Positions 1 through 8,063 of a stretch of 64,000 bases of DNA are shown here, in pieces. The stretch spans positions 930,001 to 994,000 of the forward strand of contig NZ_JAJLQY010000001.1 in assembly GCF_020991275.1 (NCBI RefSeq), given 5' to 3'. This DNA comes from Actinocorallia sp. API 0066 (GTDB taxonomy: Bacteria; Actinomycetota; Actinomycetes; Streptosporangiales; Streptosporangiaceae). The notes under the pieces were generated by a model. It made no database searches, was not told where the DNA came from, and worked only from the letters and a program-made list of their open reading frames with translations. The translations under genes were made by a program, and so were the position numbers. Each line of letters starts with the position of its first letter. The first letter of the stretch is position 1.

Positions 1-339
1 CGTGTCGACGCGCGGCTCCTGGAGGCGGCCCGCGACCTGTACGCCTCGCGCGTCCAGACGTTCCTGCGGGTGGTGCTCCCGCTGTCGCTGCCCGGCGTGT
101 TCGCGGGCGTCGTCATGACGTTCATCCCCGCGTCGGCCGACTACGTCAACGCCGACGTGCTGGGCGGCAGCGGCAACGTGATGATCGGCAACGTCATCTA
201 CCTGGAGTACTTCAACAACAGCAACTACCCGACGGCCTCCGCCCTGTCGTTCACGCTGATGGGCGCGCTGCTCGTCGGCATCTTCCTGTACGCGCGGCTG
301 CTGGGCACGAAGGACGTCCTGGAGGCGGCGGGCCGATGA
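1..339 (+). CDS. Polyamine-type ABC transporter permease (PotB-like), 3' part
   Basis: This is the C-terminal 112 residues of an inner-membrane ABC permease; the 5' end lies outside the window. The frame is open from the first base and shows the EAA loop (EAARDLYASRV, then LPLSLPG), the cytoplasmic coupling helix that contacts the ATPase. A last hydrophobic segment (ALSFTLMGALLVGIFLYARLL) follows. The family fits the spermidine/putrescine importers because a PotC-like permease starts inside its stop codon (ATGA, 4-nt overlap) and an amine-oxidase-like flavoprotein follows. The ATPase and binding protein are presumably upstream and unseen. Substrate is inferred from context only. Confidence 0.85.
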   Translation, partial: RVDARLLEAARDLYASRVQTFLRVVLPLSLPGVFAGVVMTFIPASADYVNADVLGGSGNVMIGNVIYLEYFNNSNYPTASALSFTLMGALLVGIFLYARLLGTKDVLEAAGR

Positions 340-1121
340 AACTCCTCAAGGGGCGCCTCCTCCACGCCTACACGCTGCTGCTCGTCGCGTGGCTCGTGCT
401 GCCGATCGCGGTGATGATCGCGTTCGGCTTCAACGACACGTCCTCCAAGCAGAACTTCGTCTGGGAGGGCTTCACCTTCGAGTGGTACGCCCGCCTGTTC
501 GAGAAGGAGGACCTGACCAGGGCGCTGGTCAACTCACTCCTGATCGCCCTGCTCAGCACGGTGGTCACCACGGTCATCGGGACCATGGTCGGGCTCGCGC
601 TCGGCAGGTTCCGGTTCCGCGGCCAGGGCACGTCCAACTTTGTGCTCTTCGCCGCGATCTCGACGCCCGAACTCGTCATGGGCTCCTCGCTCCTGGCGAT
701 GTTCGTGCAGCTCAACACCCCGCGCGGGTTCGTCACGATCCTGCTGGCGCACGTGATGTTCTCCATCGCGTTCGTCGCGGTGACGGTGCGCGCGCGGGTC
801 GTCGGCCTCGACCCCTCCCTGGAGGAGGCCGCGGCCGACCTCGGGGCCTCCGGCTGGACGACGTTCCGGCTGGTCACCCTGCCGATGATCATGCCGGGCG
901 TGATGGCCGGGGCGATGCTCGCCTTCGCCCTGTCCGTCGACGACTTCGTGATCACCAATTTCACCAGCGGGTCCACCGTGACGTTCCCGCTGTGGGTGTG
1001 GAGTTCCACAAGAACGGGGACGCCACCCCAGGTCAACGTGATGGGCACGTTGATCTTCGCGGTCGGTGTGCTGGTCGCGCTCTACAACCTCTGGTCGGCG
1101 CGCCGCCGCAGAACCACCTGA
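336..1121 (+). CDS. potC: Polyamine-type ABC transporter permease (PotC-like)
   Basis: A 261-residue integral membrane permease with about six hydrophobic segments (the first at residues 9-31, HAYTLLLVAWLVLPIAVMIAF). It carries a clear EAA loop near residue 170 (EEAAADLGASGWTTFRLVTLP) and the following DDFVITNFTSG segment typical of PotC proteins. It pairs with the preceding permease to form the translocation pore of a polyamine-type importer. Its ATG overlaps the upstream stop as ATGA, so the two are probably translationally coupled. Length is normal for PotC. Family assignment is strong; spermidine/putrescine as substrate is inferred. Confidence 0.9.
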   Translation: MKLLKGRLLHAYTLLLVAWLVLPIAVMIAFGFNDTSSKQNFVWEGFTFEWYARLFEKEDLTRALVNSLLIALLSTVVTTVIGTMVGLALGRFRFRGQGTSNFVLFAAISTPELVMGSSLLAMFVQLNTPRGFVTILLAHVMFSIAFVAVTVRARVVGLDPSLEEAAADLGASGWTTFRLVTLPMIMPGVMAGAMLAFALSVDDFVITNFTSGSTVTFPLWVWSSTRTGTPPQVNVMGTLIFAVGVLVALYNLWSARRRRTT

Positions 1122-1138
1122 GACGTGACCCTAGTCGC

Positions 1139-1178
1139 GGCCGGGGAAGCCCCGTCTGAAAGCGGACGGGCCCCGGCC
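1139..1178 (+). terminator. GC-rich hairpin between potC-like gene and amine oxidase gene
   Basis: The arms GGCCGGGG (1139-1146) and CCCCGGCC (1171-1178) pair perfectly. A second inner stem (CCGTC with GACGG) lies within the loop. No T-run follows, as is common for actinomycete hairpin terminators. It ends about 30 nt before the next GTG start, so it could partially terminate or attenuate read-through from the transporter genes into the oxidase gene. Confidence 0.5.
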
Positions 1179-1209
1179 GACGGCCCAGGGGGCACAGGAG
1201 AAGGGACAT

Positions 1210-2619
1210 GTGAATGCGTTGAAGGCTCTGGCGCAGGCCGAGCCGACTCCGTACTGGCTTGAAGACCCGGCTCGACCCGAGCCCCTCCCGTCGCTGGTGG
1301 AGACGACCACCTGCGACCTGGCCGTGATCGGCGGCGGTTACACGGGACTGTGGACCGCCCTCATGGCCAAGGAGCGCGATCCGTCCCTGGACGTGGTCGT
1401 CGTCGAGGCCGACCGCGTGGGTGGCGCGGCCTCCGGACGCAACGGCGGTTTCTGCGCCGCGTCCCTCACGCACGGCCTGTGGAACGGCATGGCCCGCTGG
1501 CCGGGCCAGATCGCCGAGCTGGAACGGCTCGGCAAGGAGAACCTGCAGGAGATCGCCGACACCGTCGCCAGGTACGGCATCGACTGCGACTTCGAGTTCA
1601 CCGGCGAACTGCACGTCGCCACCGAGCAGTGGCAGCTCGCCGATCTCGCCGAGGAGGCCGAGCACGGCGCCCGCCTCGGCCACGACGTGCGGCTGCTGGA
1701 CCGCGAGGCCGTCCGCGCCGAAGTCGACTCGCCCACCTACCTCGGCGGCCTCTGGGACCGCGACGGCGCGGCGATGCTGCACCCCGCCAAACTCGCCTGG
1801 GGGCTGCGCGAGGCGTGTGTGGCGCTCGGCGTCCGGATCTACGAGCACACGCCCGTCACGGCGCTCCAGGAGGCGCGCGCGGGCCTGTGGCTGCGCACCC
1901 CCTACGGCGGGGTGCGGGCGGGCCGGGTGGCGCTCGGCACCGGCGTGTTCCCGCCTCTGCTGAAGCGGCTCAAGCACTACCTGGTGCCCGTCTACGACTA
2001 CGCCCTGATGACCGAGCCGCTGAGCGACGCCCAGCTCGCCTCGCTCGGCTGGCGCAACCGCCAGGGGCTCGGCGACTCGGCAAACCAGTTCCACTACTAC
2101 CGGCTGACCGCCGACAACCGCGTCCTGTGGGGCGGGTACGACGCGATCTACCACTTCCGCAACGGGCTGCGGCACGAGCTGGAGTCACGGCCGGAGACGT
2201 TCGCGCGGCTGTCGTCCCACTTCTTCCGCACCTACCCGCAGCTGGAGGGCCTCGCCTTCACGCACGCGTGGGGCGGCGTGATCGACACGTGCAGCCGCTT
2301 CTGCGCCTTCTACGGGACGGCGATGGGCGGCCGCCTCGCCTACGCGACGGGTTACACGGGCCTCGGGGTCGGCGCGACCCGGTTCGGCGCCAACGTGATC
2401 CTCGACCACCTCGGCGTCGGCCTCGCACCGGGCGAGCAGACCCGCAGGATGGGGCTGGACATGGTGCGGAGCAAGCCGCTGCCGTTCCCGCCCGAGCCGT
2501 TCCGGTTCGGCGCGATCCAGCTGACCCGCTGGTCGATCGCCAGGGCCGACGCCAACCAGGGCAAACGCAACCTCTGGCTGCGCACCCTGGACAAGTTCGG
2601 TCTCGGCTTCGACTCCTAG
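1210..2619 (+). CDS. FAD-dependent amine oxidase (DAO family, gamma-glutamylputrescine oxidase-like)
   Basis: A 469-residue flavoprotein of the D-amino acid oxidase superfamily. The N-terminal Rossmann dinucleotide motif GGGYTGLWTA (near residue 41) is followed by GGAASGRNGGF, a segment typical of PuuB-like oxidases that deaminate gamma-glutamylputrescine or related secondary amines. A C-terminal GYTGLGVGATRFGANVI stretch closes the FAD site. GTG at 1210 is chosen because AGGAG lies about 9 nt upstream and the preceding ATG at 1208 runs straight into TGA. The position behind polyamine permeases suggests it acts on imported polyamine after glutamylation. The exact substrate cannot be read from sequence. 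Confidence 0.82.
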   Translation: MNALKALAQAEPTPYWLEDPARPEPLPSLVETTTCDLAVIGGGYTGLWTALMAKERDPSLDVVVVEADRVGGAASGRNGGFCAASLTHGLWNGMARWPGQIAELERLGKENLQEIADTVARYGIDCDFEFTGELHVATEQWQLADLAEEAEHGARLGHDVRLLDREAVRAEVDSPTYLGGLWDRDGAAMLHPAKLAWGLREACVALGVRIYEHTPVTALQEARAGLWLRTPYGGVRAGRVALGTGVFPPLLKRLKHYLVPVYDYALMTEPLSDAQLASLGWRNRQGLGDSANQFHYYRLTADNRVLWGGYDAIYHFRNGLRHELESRPETFARLSSHFFRTYPQLEGLAFTHAWGGVIDTCSRFCAFYGTAMGGRLAYATGYTGLGVGATRFGANVILDHLGVGLAPGEQTRRMGLDMVRSKPLPFPPEPFRFGAIQLTRWSIARADANQGKRNLWLRTLDKFGLGFDS

Positions 2620-2625
2620 AGACGG

Positions 2626-2662
2626 CGACGGCCGGGGACCCTCGGGCGGTCCCCGGCCGTCG
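2626..2662. terminator. Strong bidirectional terminator hairpin
   Basis: A perfect 15-bp stem: the arm GACGGCCGGGGACC (2627-2640, extended by one C-G pair) pairs with GGTCCCCGGCCGTC (2648-2661) around a 7-nt loop. It sits exactly between the convergent oxidase gene (ending 2619) and the minus-strand membrane protein gene (ending 2677), so it can terminate both transcripts. Confidence 0.85.
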
Positions 2663-2676
2663 GCCTCGCCCGCTCG

Positions 2677-3957
2677 TCAGGTGGCGAACAGAAGGAACAG
2701 CCCGCCGACGGTGTAGAAGACCATGAGCAGAAGCAGCGGAAGCTGCCCGGTGAGCGCGCGGCGGGTCGGAAGCAGCGCGACGGCCCTGTCGTGCGCCGAG
2801 AACACCCCGAAGATGTGCCCGGCGACCACCGCGCCCGCCCTGACGACGGCGAGCAGCCAGACGGGCAGCAGTTCGAAGTTCACCGCGAAGTCCCCGACGC
2901 CGAGGTAGTCGGCGTTGGTGCCGAACGGGTCCGACCACAGGATGAACGCGCTCTGCGAGCTGTAGAAGAACAGCGAGAAGTAGTGCGCGATCAGGTAGCC
3001 CACCGCGATCGGGATGAGCGAGTGGGCGAGTTCACCCGGGCCGCCCGGCCCCGCCGAGTAGGTGCACAGCCAGTACGTCACCGCCACGATGAGCACGAGG
3101 GCGAACATGCCGAGGGTGCTCATCAGGGTGGGCGGCAGTGGGCCGTCCTGGACCTGGCCGACCCACCACGGCGAGCGCGTGAACCCGTCGTAGGCGGTGG
3201 AGCCGAGCATGACGCACAGCACCGCGACGAGGCCGGGAGCCGGACGCAGCCCCACGAGCCCGTCGAACGGGTTCCGGAAGACCAGATGGCCGTCCTCGTG
3301 CCTACCGATCGGCGCCATCCGGCCGATGAACGACGAATAGACCTCGAACGGATCGGCCTTGTCGAAGAACTCCGTGCCGAAGACCGTCGAGCCGACGATC
3401 ATGACGGCCGCGTAGATCGAGAACCAGGTGAGCAGCGCCCAGCCCTCGACCCGGTCCGGCGCGACCAGCTCCATCCAGGTGAACGCCAGCAGGCCCACGG
3501 CGGCGGGCCAGTAGCCGAGCCCGGCCGGATAGCGGGCCAGCGGCTTCCCGCCGCTCAGCAGGGCGATCCCGCGATGCACCGCGCGCAACGGGTTCAGCAG
3601 CTTCCACACCGGGCCGAACGCCAGCGACGCGAACACCAGGCCGACCCAGAAGATCACGTAGACCGTCCAGGGCGCCGGGTTGGCGTTGCCCGACGGGCCG
3701 AACGCGGCGGCGACGATCGTCGCCAGGGTGCCGAGCACACCGACGAGACGCAGCACCGTGCGGGTGACCCGGGAGTCGGCGAACGCCTGGAGCCACGCCG
3801 GGACGGGGCGACCGGCGTCCGCGCGGAACTTCGACCGCTGCCAGGTCAGGCCCAGCGCGGCGAACGACGCGAGCACCGCCAGGGCCGCGCCGATCATCAG
3901 CACTTCCAGCGGGATCGGAAGGTCCTGCCGCCCGCCGATGCCGTGGGCGATGACCAT
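2677..3957 (-). CDS. Polytopic membrane protein of unknown function
   Basis: A 426-residue integral membrane protein with roughly ten hydrophobic segments, starting with LEVLMIGAALAVLASFAALGL and ending with a C-terminal helix (LPLLLLMVFYTVGGLFLLFA). No catalytic motif or characterised family was recognised. Its ATG overlaps the stop of the upstream lipoprotein gene by one base (TGATG), so the two are almost certainly co-translated. The lipoprotein has a cupredoxin-like fold. A metal or redox role at the membrane is therefore possible but is only an inference from the pairing. Confidence 0.75.
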   Translation of the reverse strand: MVIAHGIGGRQDLPIPLEVLMIGAALAVLASFAALGLTWQRSKFRADAGRPVPAWLQAFADSRVTRTVLRLVGVLGTLATIVAAAFGPSGNANPAPWTVYVIFWVGLVFASLAFGPVWKLLNPLRAVHRGIALLSGGKPLARYPAGLGYWPAAVGLLAFTWMELVAPDRVEGWALLTWFSIYAAVMIVGSTVFGTEFFDKADPFEVYSSFIGRMAPIGRHEDGHLVFRNPFDGLVGLRPAPGLVAVLCVMLGSTAYDGFTRSPWWVGQVQDGPLPPTLMSTLGMFALVLIVAVTYWLCTYSAGPGGPGELAHSLIPIAVGYLIAHYFSLFFYSSQSAFILWSDPFGTNADYLGVGDFAVNFELLPVWLLAVVRAGAVVAGHIFGVFSAHDRAVALLPTRRALTGQLPLLLLMVFYTVGGLFLLFAT

Positions 3958-4391
3958 CAGGACACCTGGAGGGTGAACAGCAGCAGGTGCGCCCCGTGCG
4001 TCTCCACCTCAAAACGGCCGCTCACGTCGGCGGTGAACTCGACGGTGGCGGGCTCGCCGGCCTTCAGCGCGGCGGACTTGTCGTAGCCGTGCACGTGGAG
4101 CTCGTCGTCGGCGTCGGCCGTCACGGTGATCCGGACCTTGGTGCCCTTGGCGACCTTCTGGATCGACGGACGGGGCGCGACCTTGCTACCGGTGATCGTC
4201 ACGGTGAACTCCTCGCCGTCGAAGGCGGGGGTCGCGGGGGTGTCCGTGGGGGCGGCGTCCGGGGTCTGCGGCGCGGTGGCCGTCGCGGCGGGGGTGCTCG
4301 CGGCCGTCTCCGGCTCGTCGCCGCCGCCGCAGGCGGACACGGCGAGCAGGGACAGCGCGAGGACGGGCACGAGGACGCGGACGCTGGGCAC
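3957..4391 (-). CDS. Lipoprotein with cupredoxin-like domain
   Basis: A 144-residue exported lipoprotein. The signal peptide ends in a lipobox (LLAVSAC, Cys near residue 21), followed by a Thr/Pro/Ala-rich linker (residues 28-58) and one beta-sandwich domain (FTVTITGSKV to the C-terminus). The HVHGYD stretch and the late ETHGAHLLL segment resemble the histidine-bearing strands of cupredoxin-like domains, although a full Cys/Met copper site is not evident. It is the first gene of a two-gene unit with the downstream polytopic membrane protein. Function is unknown. Confidence 0.75.
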   Translation of the reverse strand: MPSVRVLVPVLALSLLAVSACGGGDEPETAASTPAATATAPQTPDAAPTDTPATPAFDGEEFTVTITGSKVAPRPSIQKVAKGTKVRITVTADADDELHVHGYDKSAALKAGEPATVEFTADVSGRFEVETHGAHLLLFTLQVS

Positions 4392-4499
4392 GTCGGAACT
4401 CCGAGGGGTCGGGGGTGTTGACGGCGCCAGTCTAGATAACGGGAGATACCGGTGGGGTAAGGGATGCCGGGAGCGGTTCGGCCGGGACGCGGCCGGGGC

Positions 4500-5033
4500 T
4501 CAGTCCGGGTTGTCGTCGATCGACGGGAAGATCATCGAGGAGATCTCGAAGTACAGTTGCTCCGGGTAGGGCATGTAGGTGACCTGGCGGAACGCCTGGT
4601 CGTCGCCCGCGCTCTCCATGATGAACGTGCCGTAGTCGAGGAACTGGCCCTGGATGGGGCGTTCCAGTTTGATGTCCGTCACCTTCTTCAGCGGGATCAT
4701 GCCGACCCGGCGCTCGATGAGGCCCTGGATGTACATGAGGCGGCGCTCGGTGACGATGAAGAACTCGACATACCAGGTGAGGACGCGCCACATCAGGCGT
4801 CCGACGAGGAACAGCCAGGCGAACCAGACGACGAGCGACGCCGCGCCCGCGCCCAGCCAGCGGCTCAGCACCCCGGCGAGGATGAGGCTGCCGAACACCT
4901 CCGCGACCGGCCGCCACAGCGCCACCGGGTGGCGGCGTACCGCGATGACCTGCTCCTCGTCGGCCATGAGGTAGTGCCGGATCGTCCTGGACCTTGTCCT
5001 GTCGCGCACGACCATCATGTCGTTGAAGCCCAC
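4500..5033 (-). CDS. PH-domain (bPH2/DUF304-type) membrane protein
   Basis: A 177-residue protein. Two adjacent membrane helices (about residues 45-80) are followed by a bacterial pleckstrin-homology domain seen in EFFIVTERRLMYIQGLIERRVGMIPLKK and the downstream GTFIMESAG strand. Such proteins are membrane-anchored with the PH domain facing the cytoplasm; their biochemical role is generally unknown. A GTG start at 5033 is used; in-frame ATGs at 5018 and 5015 are alternatives, since no strong ribosome-binding site precedes the GTG. The gene is divergent from the winged-helix regulator at 5107. Confidence 0.8.
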   Translation of the reverse strand: MGFNDMMVVRDRTRSRTIRHYLMADEEQVIAVRRHPVALWRPVAEVFGSLILAGVLSRWLGAGAASLVVWFAWLFLVGRLMWRVLTWYVEFFIVTERRLMYIQGLIERRVGMIPLKKVTDIKLERPIQGQFLDYGTFIMESAGDDQAFRQVTYMPYPEQLYFEISSMIFPSIDDNPD

Positions 5034-5094
5034 GTGTCAAGGATCGCATACGGGAAAGCCGCTGTAACTCTATATACTCGACCAAGTTAGTGTG

Positions 5095-5100
5095 TAATAT
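5095..5100 (+). promoter_or_regulatory. Putative -10 box of a leaderless transcript
   Basis: TAATAT at 5095-5100, with TGTG just before it, lies in an unusually AT-rich 40-bp island (TATATACTCG nearby). It is only 6 nt upstream of the ATG at 5107. A start point about 7 nt downstream of this box would coincide with the ATG, giving a leaderless mRNA. That agrees with the absence of a purine-rich ribosome-binding site. No good -35 hexamer is visible. Confidence 0.4.
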
Positions 5101-5106
5101 GGGTTC

Positions 5107-5571
5107 ATGGACACCTTGACAGCCGCCGCGAAAGTGGAGGGCATCCCTGCCGACCAGGGACAGCTGCTCGGCGTCGTCCCCATGGAGGGGACCGACACCG
5201 CCCTCGTCATAGTCGGACACATCGTGCCATTGAGCAGGGAGGGTGAGGCCCCCGTCACGCCCGTCCTGCCCGAGGACACGCGCATCGTCCACGATGGTCT
5301 GACCGTGGACGAGGTGTCTCGTTCAGCCCATGTGGACGGCCGCAAGATACCCCTGACCTACCAGGAGTTCGAACTGCTCGCGCACCTCACGGCCAGTCCC
5401 GGCCGGGTCCACTCGCGCGTCCAGCTCCTGCGCGCCGTCTGGGGCTACTCCGAAGCGGGCTCCGTCCGCACCGTCGACGTGCACATCCACCGCCTCCGAG
5501 GCAAGCTCGGCCCCTACCGAGACCGCATAGTCACGGTACGCCGCCTCGGCTACATGTACACCCGCCGCTAA
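5107..5571 (+). CDS. Orphan winged-helix (OmpR/PhoB-type) transcriptional regulator
   Basis: A 154-residue protein. Its C-terminal half (about 70-154) is an OmpR/PhoB DNA-binding domain: LTYQEFELLAHL, then RVHSRVQLLRAVWGY, the recognition helix in RTVDVHIHRLRGKLG and the wing TVRRLGYMY. The N-terminal 70 residues lack the Asp pocket of a receiver domain, so it is not a canonical response regulator and no sensor kinase is adjacent. ATG at 5107 probably starts a leaderless message. It is divergent from the PH-domain gene and could regulate it; targets are unknown. Confidence 0.82.
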   Translation: MDTLTAAAKVEGIPADQGQLLGVVPMEGTDTALVIVGHIVPLSREGEAPVTPVLPEDTRIVHDGLTVDEVSRSAHVDGRKIPLTYQEFELLAHLTASPGRVHSRVQLLRAVWGYSEAGSVRTVDVHIHRLRGKLGPYRDRIVTVRRLGYMYTRR

Positions 5572-5978
5572 CCCGCTCCGCTTCCTTCCAGGCCGCGCCC
5601 AAGAGCCCCGGCCCAGCTCCACCACGCCCCCAGAACGCGCCCCCGGCCAGACCCCAACCCGATCCGCCGCCGACCGTCCTGGCGCGCCGCCACCCGCGCG
5701 CCCGAACCCGTGCGGCGAACGCGCCCACAGTCGGACCCACCGCGCCCGCCCCAGGGCGGCCCGCGCACGACTGTCGCGCGCCCGAACCCGGCCGATCCAC
5801 CGGACACAACGCGCCAAGAACCACCGGCGCCCTCCGGGCCCGCGAACGCGCCCTGGCCACGAACACCTGTCTGCCCGACCCAGGGACCCCCGCCTCCCGC
5901 CACGAGCCGGACTCACGTGACGCCCTCCGCGCGAGCCGCGCCGCTTCGCGCGCCCTGGCGATCGCCCCTTCCGCGCGG
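5572..5978. other. 407-bp C-rich stretch without a recognisable gene
   Basis: The plus strand is strongly C-rich. Long frames are open on both strands, but their translations are low-complexity Pro/Arg/Gly with no domain, ribosome-binding site or codon pattern of a gene. It separates the convergent 3' ends of the winged-helix gene and the 5979-6708 mini-gene unit. I see no clear hairpin terminator, promoter or repeat in it. Confidence 0.4.
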
Positions 5979-6287
5979 TCACCCGTGGCAGCCCACCCGC
6001 CGCCGGATCATCCCCAGGATCCGCGCGACCCCGTTGTCGCTGGATCCGAGGTAGTCGTTCACCTCCCCGCCGGGAACATCCGCCCAGTAACGGGCAGGCT
6101 CGTCGTCGGGCTGCGACACCCACACCAGCAACTTTCGCCCACCGGGCCCCGTCACGATCACCGAGTCCACCGAGATGGCCCACCCCATCACGACGGTGAC
6201 ACCCGGCGTCCGCGAAAGCTCCCGGAACAACTCATGAACCGCCTGACCCCGCCGAATCGTCGGCTCCGCCGCCGGACCGCGCCTCAC
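5979..6287 (-). CDS. Small hypothetical protein, third gene of a coupled unit
   Basis: A 102-residue soluble protein of unknown function. A central beta-rich stretch (VTVVMGWAISVDSVIVTGPGG, then LLVWVS) precedes an acidic middle and a basic C-terminus. The GTG start lies inside the stop codon of the preceding 30-residue membrane peptide (GTGA), so translation is probably coupled. Codon usage is normal for the genome. No domain recognised. The unit runs 6708 to 5979 and is divergent from an XRE-family regulator. Confidence 0.6.
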   Translation of the reverse strand: MRRGPAAEPTIRRGQAVHELFRELSRTPGVTVVMGWAISVDSVIVTGPGGRKLLVWVSQPDDEPARYWADVPGGEVNDYLGSSDNGVARILGMIRRRVGCHG

Positions 6288-6376
6288 CGGCCCGCCCTAG
6301 CCCACACGACCAGGGCGACCACGCCCAGCACCCACACCAACACGCCGATGATCCCGCCCACAATGAGGTCCGTCAC
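6284..6376 (-). CDS. 30-residue single-pass membrane peptide
   Basis: A very small open frame of 30 codons encodes one hydrophobic helix (DLIVGGIIGVLVWVLGVVAL) with a short basic tail (WARAGR). Its GTG start overlaps the stop of the upstream gene (GTGA), and its own stop overlaps the next GTG in the same way. This is strong positional evidence that it is translated. It could be a small membrane effector or an anchor peptide for its partners. No homologue was recognised. Confidence 0.6.
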   Translation of the reverse strand: MTDLIVGGIIGVLVWVLGVVALVVWARAGR

Positions 6377-6708
6377 AGCCTCTCCACCGCCCCCACCGCC
6401 CCGCCGGTCACCCCGCAGCACGCCCGCCCGTCCAACAGATGCCACCACGCCGCGTCCACACTGCACAGGTAGCCATCCGCCGTGTGCCGATCCGCCAGCG
6501 ATTCCGCCTCCAACTGACGCCACAGCCGACGGCACGTGTCCTCCATCAACGTCGGCGAACACCCCGCCCGCACCTGCCGCAGGTCCAGTTCCGCACGCCG
6601 GGACGCCATCCACGCCCCACCCGACGCCCGCCACACGTTCCACCCGGGATACCCCTCCCGCAACCCCGCCAACTCAGCGGCCTCCCGCTCCGTCTGCGTA
6701 TACGTCAT
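6373..6708 (-). CDS. Hypothetical protein, first gene of a coupled mini-gene unit
   Basis: A 111-residue protein rich in Trp and charged residues (GYPGWNVWRASGGAWMASRRAE near residues 20-40). It looks like a small globular protein encoded beside XRE regulators in actinomycetes, but no named domain was recognised. The ATG at 6708 is preceded by a strong AGGAGAGGA ribosome-binding site; the longer frame upstream is non-coding. It heads a three-gene unit joined by GTGA overlaps. The divergent XRE gene suggests a regulator-effector pair, which is inference. Confidence 0.65.
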   Translation of the reverse strand: MTYTQTEREAAELAGLREGYPGWNVWRASGGAWMASRRAELDLRQVRAGCSPTLMEDTCRRLWRQLEAESLADRHTADGYLCSVDAAWWHLLDGRACCGVTGGAVGAVERL

Positions 6709-6793
6709 GGCGCGTCCTCTCCTGTAGCGAAACAGACACGTCCAGTGGACTCCCTGTGCTCGGCCGCTGGGCAGGGCCACAATGGCGGACAGG

Positions 6794-6819
6794 GACCCGG
6801 ACAACCGCGTGTCCGGGTC
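6794..6819. promoter_or_regulatory. Inverted repeat upstream of the XRE regulator gene
   Basis: A perfect 10-bp inverted repeat: GACCCGGACA (6794-6803) and TGTCCGGGTC (6810-6819) around the 6-nt spacer ACCGCG. It ends 23 nt before the ATG of the XRE gene and lies in the divergent intergenic region shared with the mini-gene unit. It could be an operator for autoregulation. A leader hairpin near the ribosome-binding site is the alternative. Confidence 0.5.
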
Positions 6820-6842
6820 GGGTCAGCGCGAGAGGCCGAGGG

Positions 6843-8063
6843 ATGGACCAGGACATTCCGGAATGGGCAGGGCGGCTGCGCCGGGCGCGGGAGCAGCGCG
6901 GCTGGTCCAAGTACGAGATGGCCCGTCAGCTCCACCGGGCGCGTGGCGAGGAGTACCCGCCGCTGGAATCCCTCGCACGCCAGGTCCGCCGGTGGGAGCG
7001 GGGCGAACACCACCCCGACGACGTGTGGAGCCCGGCTTACGCCGCCGCGTTCGGGACAACAGAGGGCGAACTGTTCGGTTCGTTGCCGGGTGGGGGGCCT
7101 TCGCCGGGTGTGGTGCTTAGGGAGCTGCTGCCTTCAGTTGATCTGTTGGGGTGGGGTGGGCGGCGGGTTGGGCGTGGGGTTGTGGACGATCTTGTTGGGC
7201 GGGTGCATGGGTTGCGGTTGGCCGATGACGTGTTGTCCGGTGGGGATCTTGTCGGGCCCGCTTTTCGGGAGCTGGGATCGGCGGTGCGTGTTCATCGCGA
7301 GGGGACGCATTCTGGGCGGACTGGGCGGGCGTTGCTCCGGGTGATCGGGGAGTTCGCCCAGATCGCCGGGTGGGTCGCCAGTGACGCGGGCCAGCATGCC
7401 AGGGCCGTTGAGGCGTATTGGCTGGGCATTAGTGCGGCGCGTGAGGCAGGTGACGGCGTGCTGGAGTCGAATCTGCTCGGGTCGTTGGCCTATCAGGAGT
7501 CGAACGTCGGCGACGTGGCCGGGGCCGTGCTGCGGGCTCGTGCTGCCCTCGACGTCGCGGGGCCCGGTGCTCCGGCCCGTGTGCGGGCCCTGGCTTGGGA
7601 CAGGCTTGCGTGGGCGCACACCAAGGCGGGGGAGGCGCAGTCCGCGATGCGGGCGTTGGGGGAGGCGGGCGAGGCGTTGGCGGAGTACACGGTCGGTGAG
7701 GATGAACCGGGGTACGTGTACTGGGTGGACGCCGGGGAGCTCCAGGTCATGGAAGCCCGCGTCTACACGGAACTTCGGCGCCCGCTGCGTGCGGTGCCGC
7801 TGTTGGCCGAGGTGCTGGCGCGTTACGACGCGACTCACACGCGTGAGCTCGCGCTCTATCTGTCGTGGTTGGCCGTTGCTCTGGCTGACGCCAACGAGGC
7901 GGAGGAGGCTGCGGCTACGGCCCGGCGGATGCTCGCGCTCGCCGCCGACCTGTCCAGCGAACGTACCGCTACCCGCGCGCGCGCCGTGCTCACCCGGCTC
8001 AAGGACTACCGGTCGGTTCCCGAAGTGGCCGAGTTGCTCAACGACTACCCGCAATCCGCGTGA
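6843..8063 (+). CDS. XRE-family helix-turn-helix regulator with TPR-like domain
   Basis: A 406-residue regulator. The N-terminal helix-turn-helix (about residues 6-60: WAGRLRRAREQRGWSKYEMA, then RQVRRWERGEHHP) precedes an alpha-helical repeat region (about 170-400) resembling tetratricopeptide repeats, as in large actinomycete XRE/TPR regulators. ATG at 6843 is chosen because the helix-turn-helix begins immediately after it. The much longer open frame upstream is low-complexity. It is divergent from the 5979-6708 mini-genes and has an inverted repeat just upstream. The helical domain probably senses a peptide or a partner protein; the ligand is unknown. Confidence 0.82.
   Translation: MDQDIPEWAGRLRRAREQRGWSKYEMARQLHRARGEEYPPLESLARQVRRWERGEHHPDDVWSPAYAAAFGTTEGELFGSLPGGGPSPGVVLRELLPSVDLLGWGGRRVGRGVVDDLVGRVHGLRLADDVLSGGDLVGPAFRELGSAVRVHREGTHSGRTGRALLRVIGEFAQIAGWVASDAGQHARAVEAYWLGISAAREAGDGVLESNLLGSLAYQESNVGDVAGAVLRARAALDVAGPGAPARVRALAWDRLAWAHTKAGEAQSAMRALGEAGEALAEYTVGEDEPGYVYWVDAGELQVMEARVYTELRRPLRAVPLLAEVLARYDATHTRELALYLSWLAVALADANEAEEAAATARRMLALAADLSSERTATRARAVLTRLKDYRSVPEVAELLNDYPQSA

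Noticed and set aside
5572-5978. A small Pro-rich gene in the C-rich intergenic stretch
   Set aside because: All open frames here are low-complexity, without a ribosome-binding site or recognisable domain.
5985-6842. An N-terminal extension of the XRE regulator starting near 5985
   Set aside because: The extension is low-complexity and lies antisense to three coupled mini-genes; the helix-turn-helix starts right after ATG 6843.
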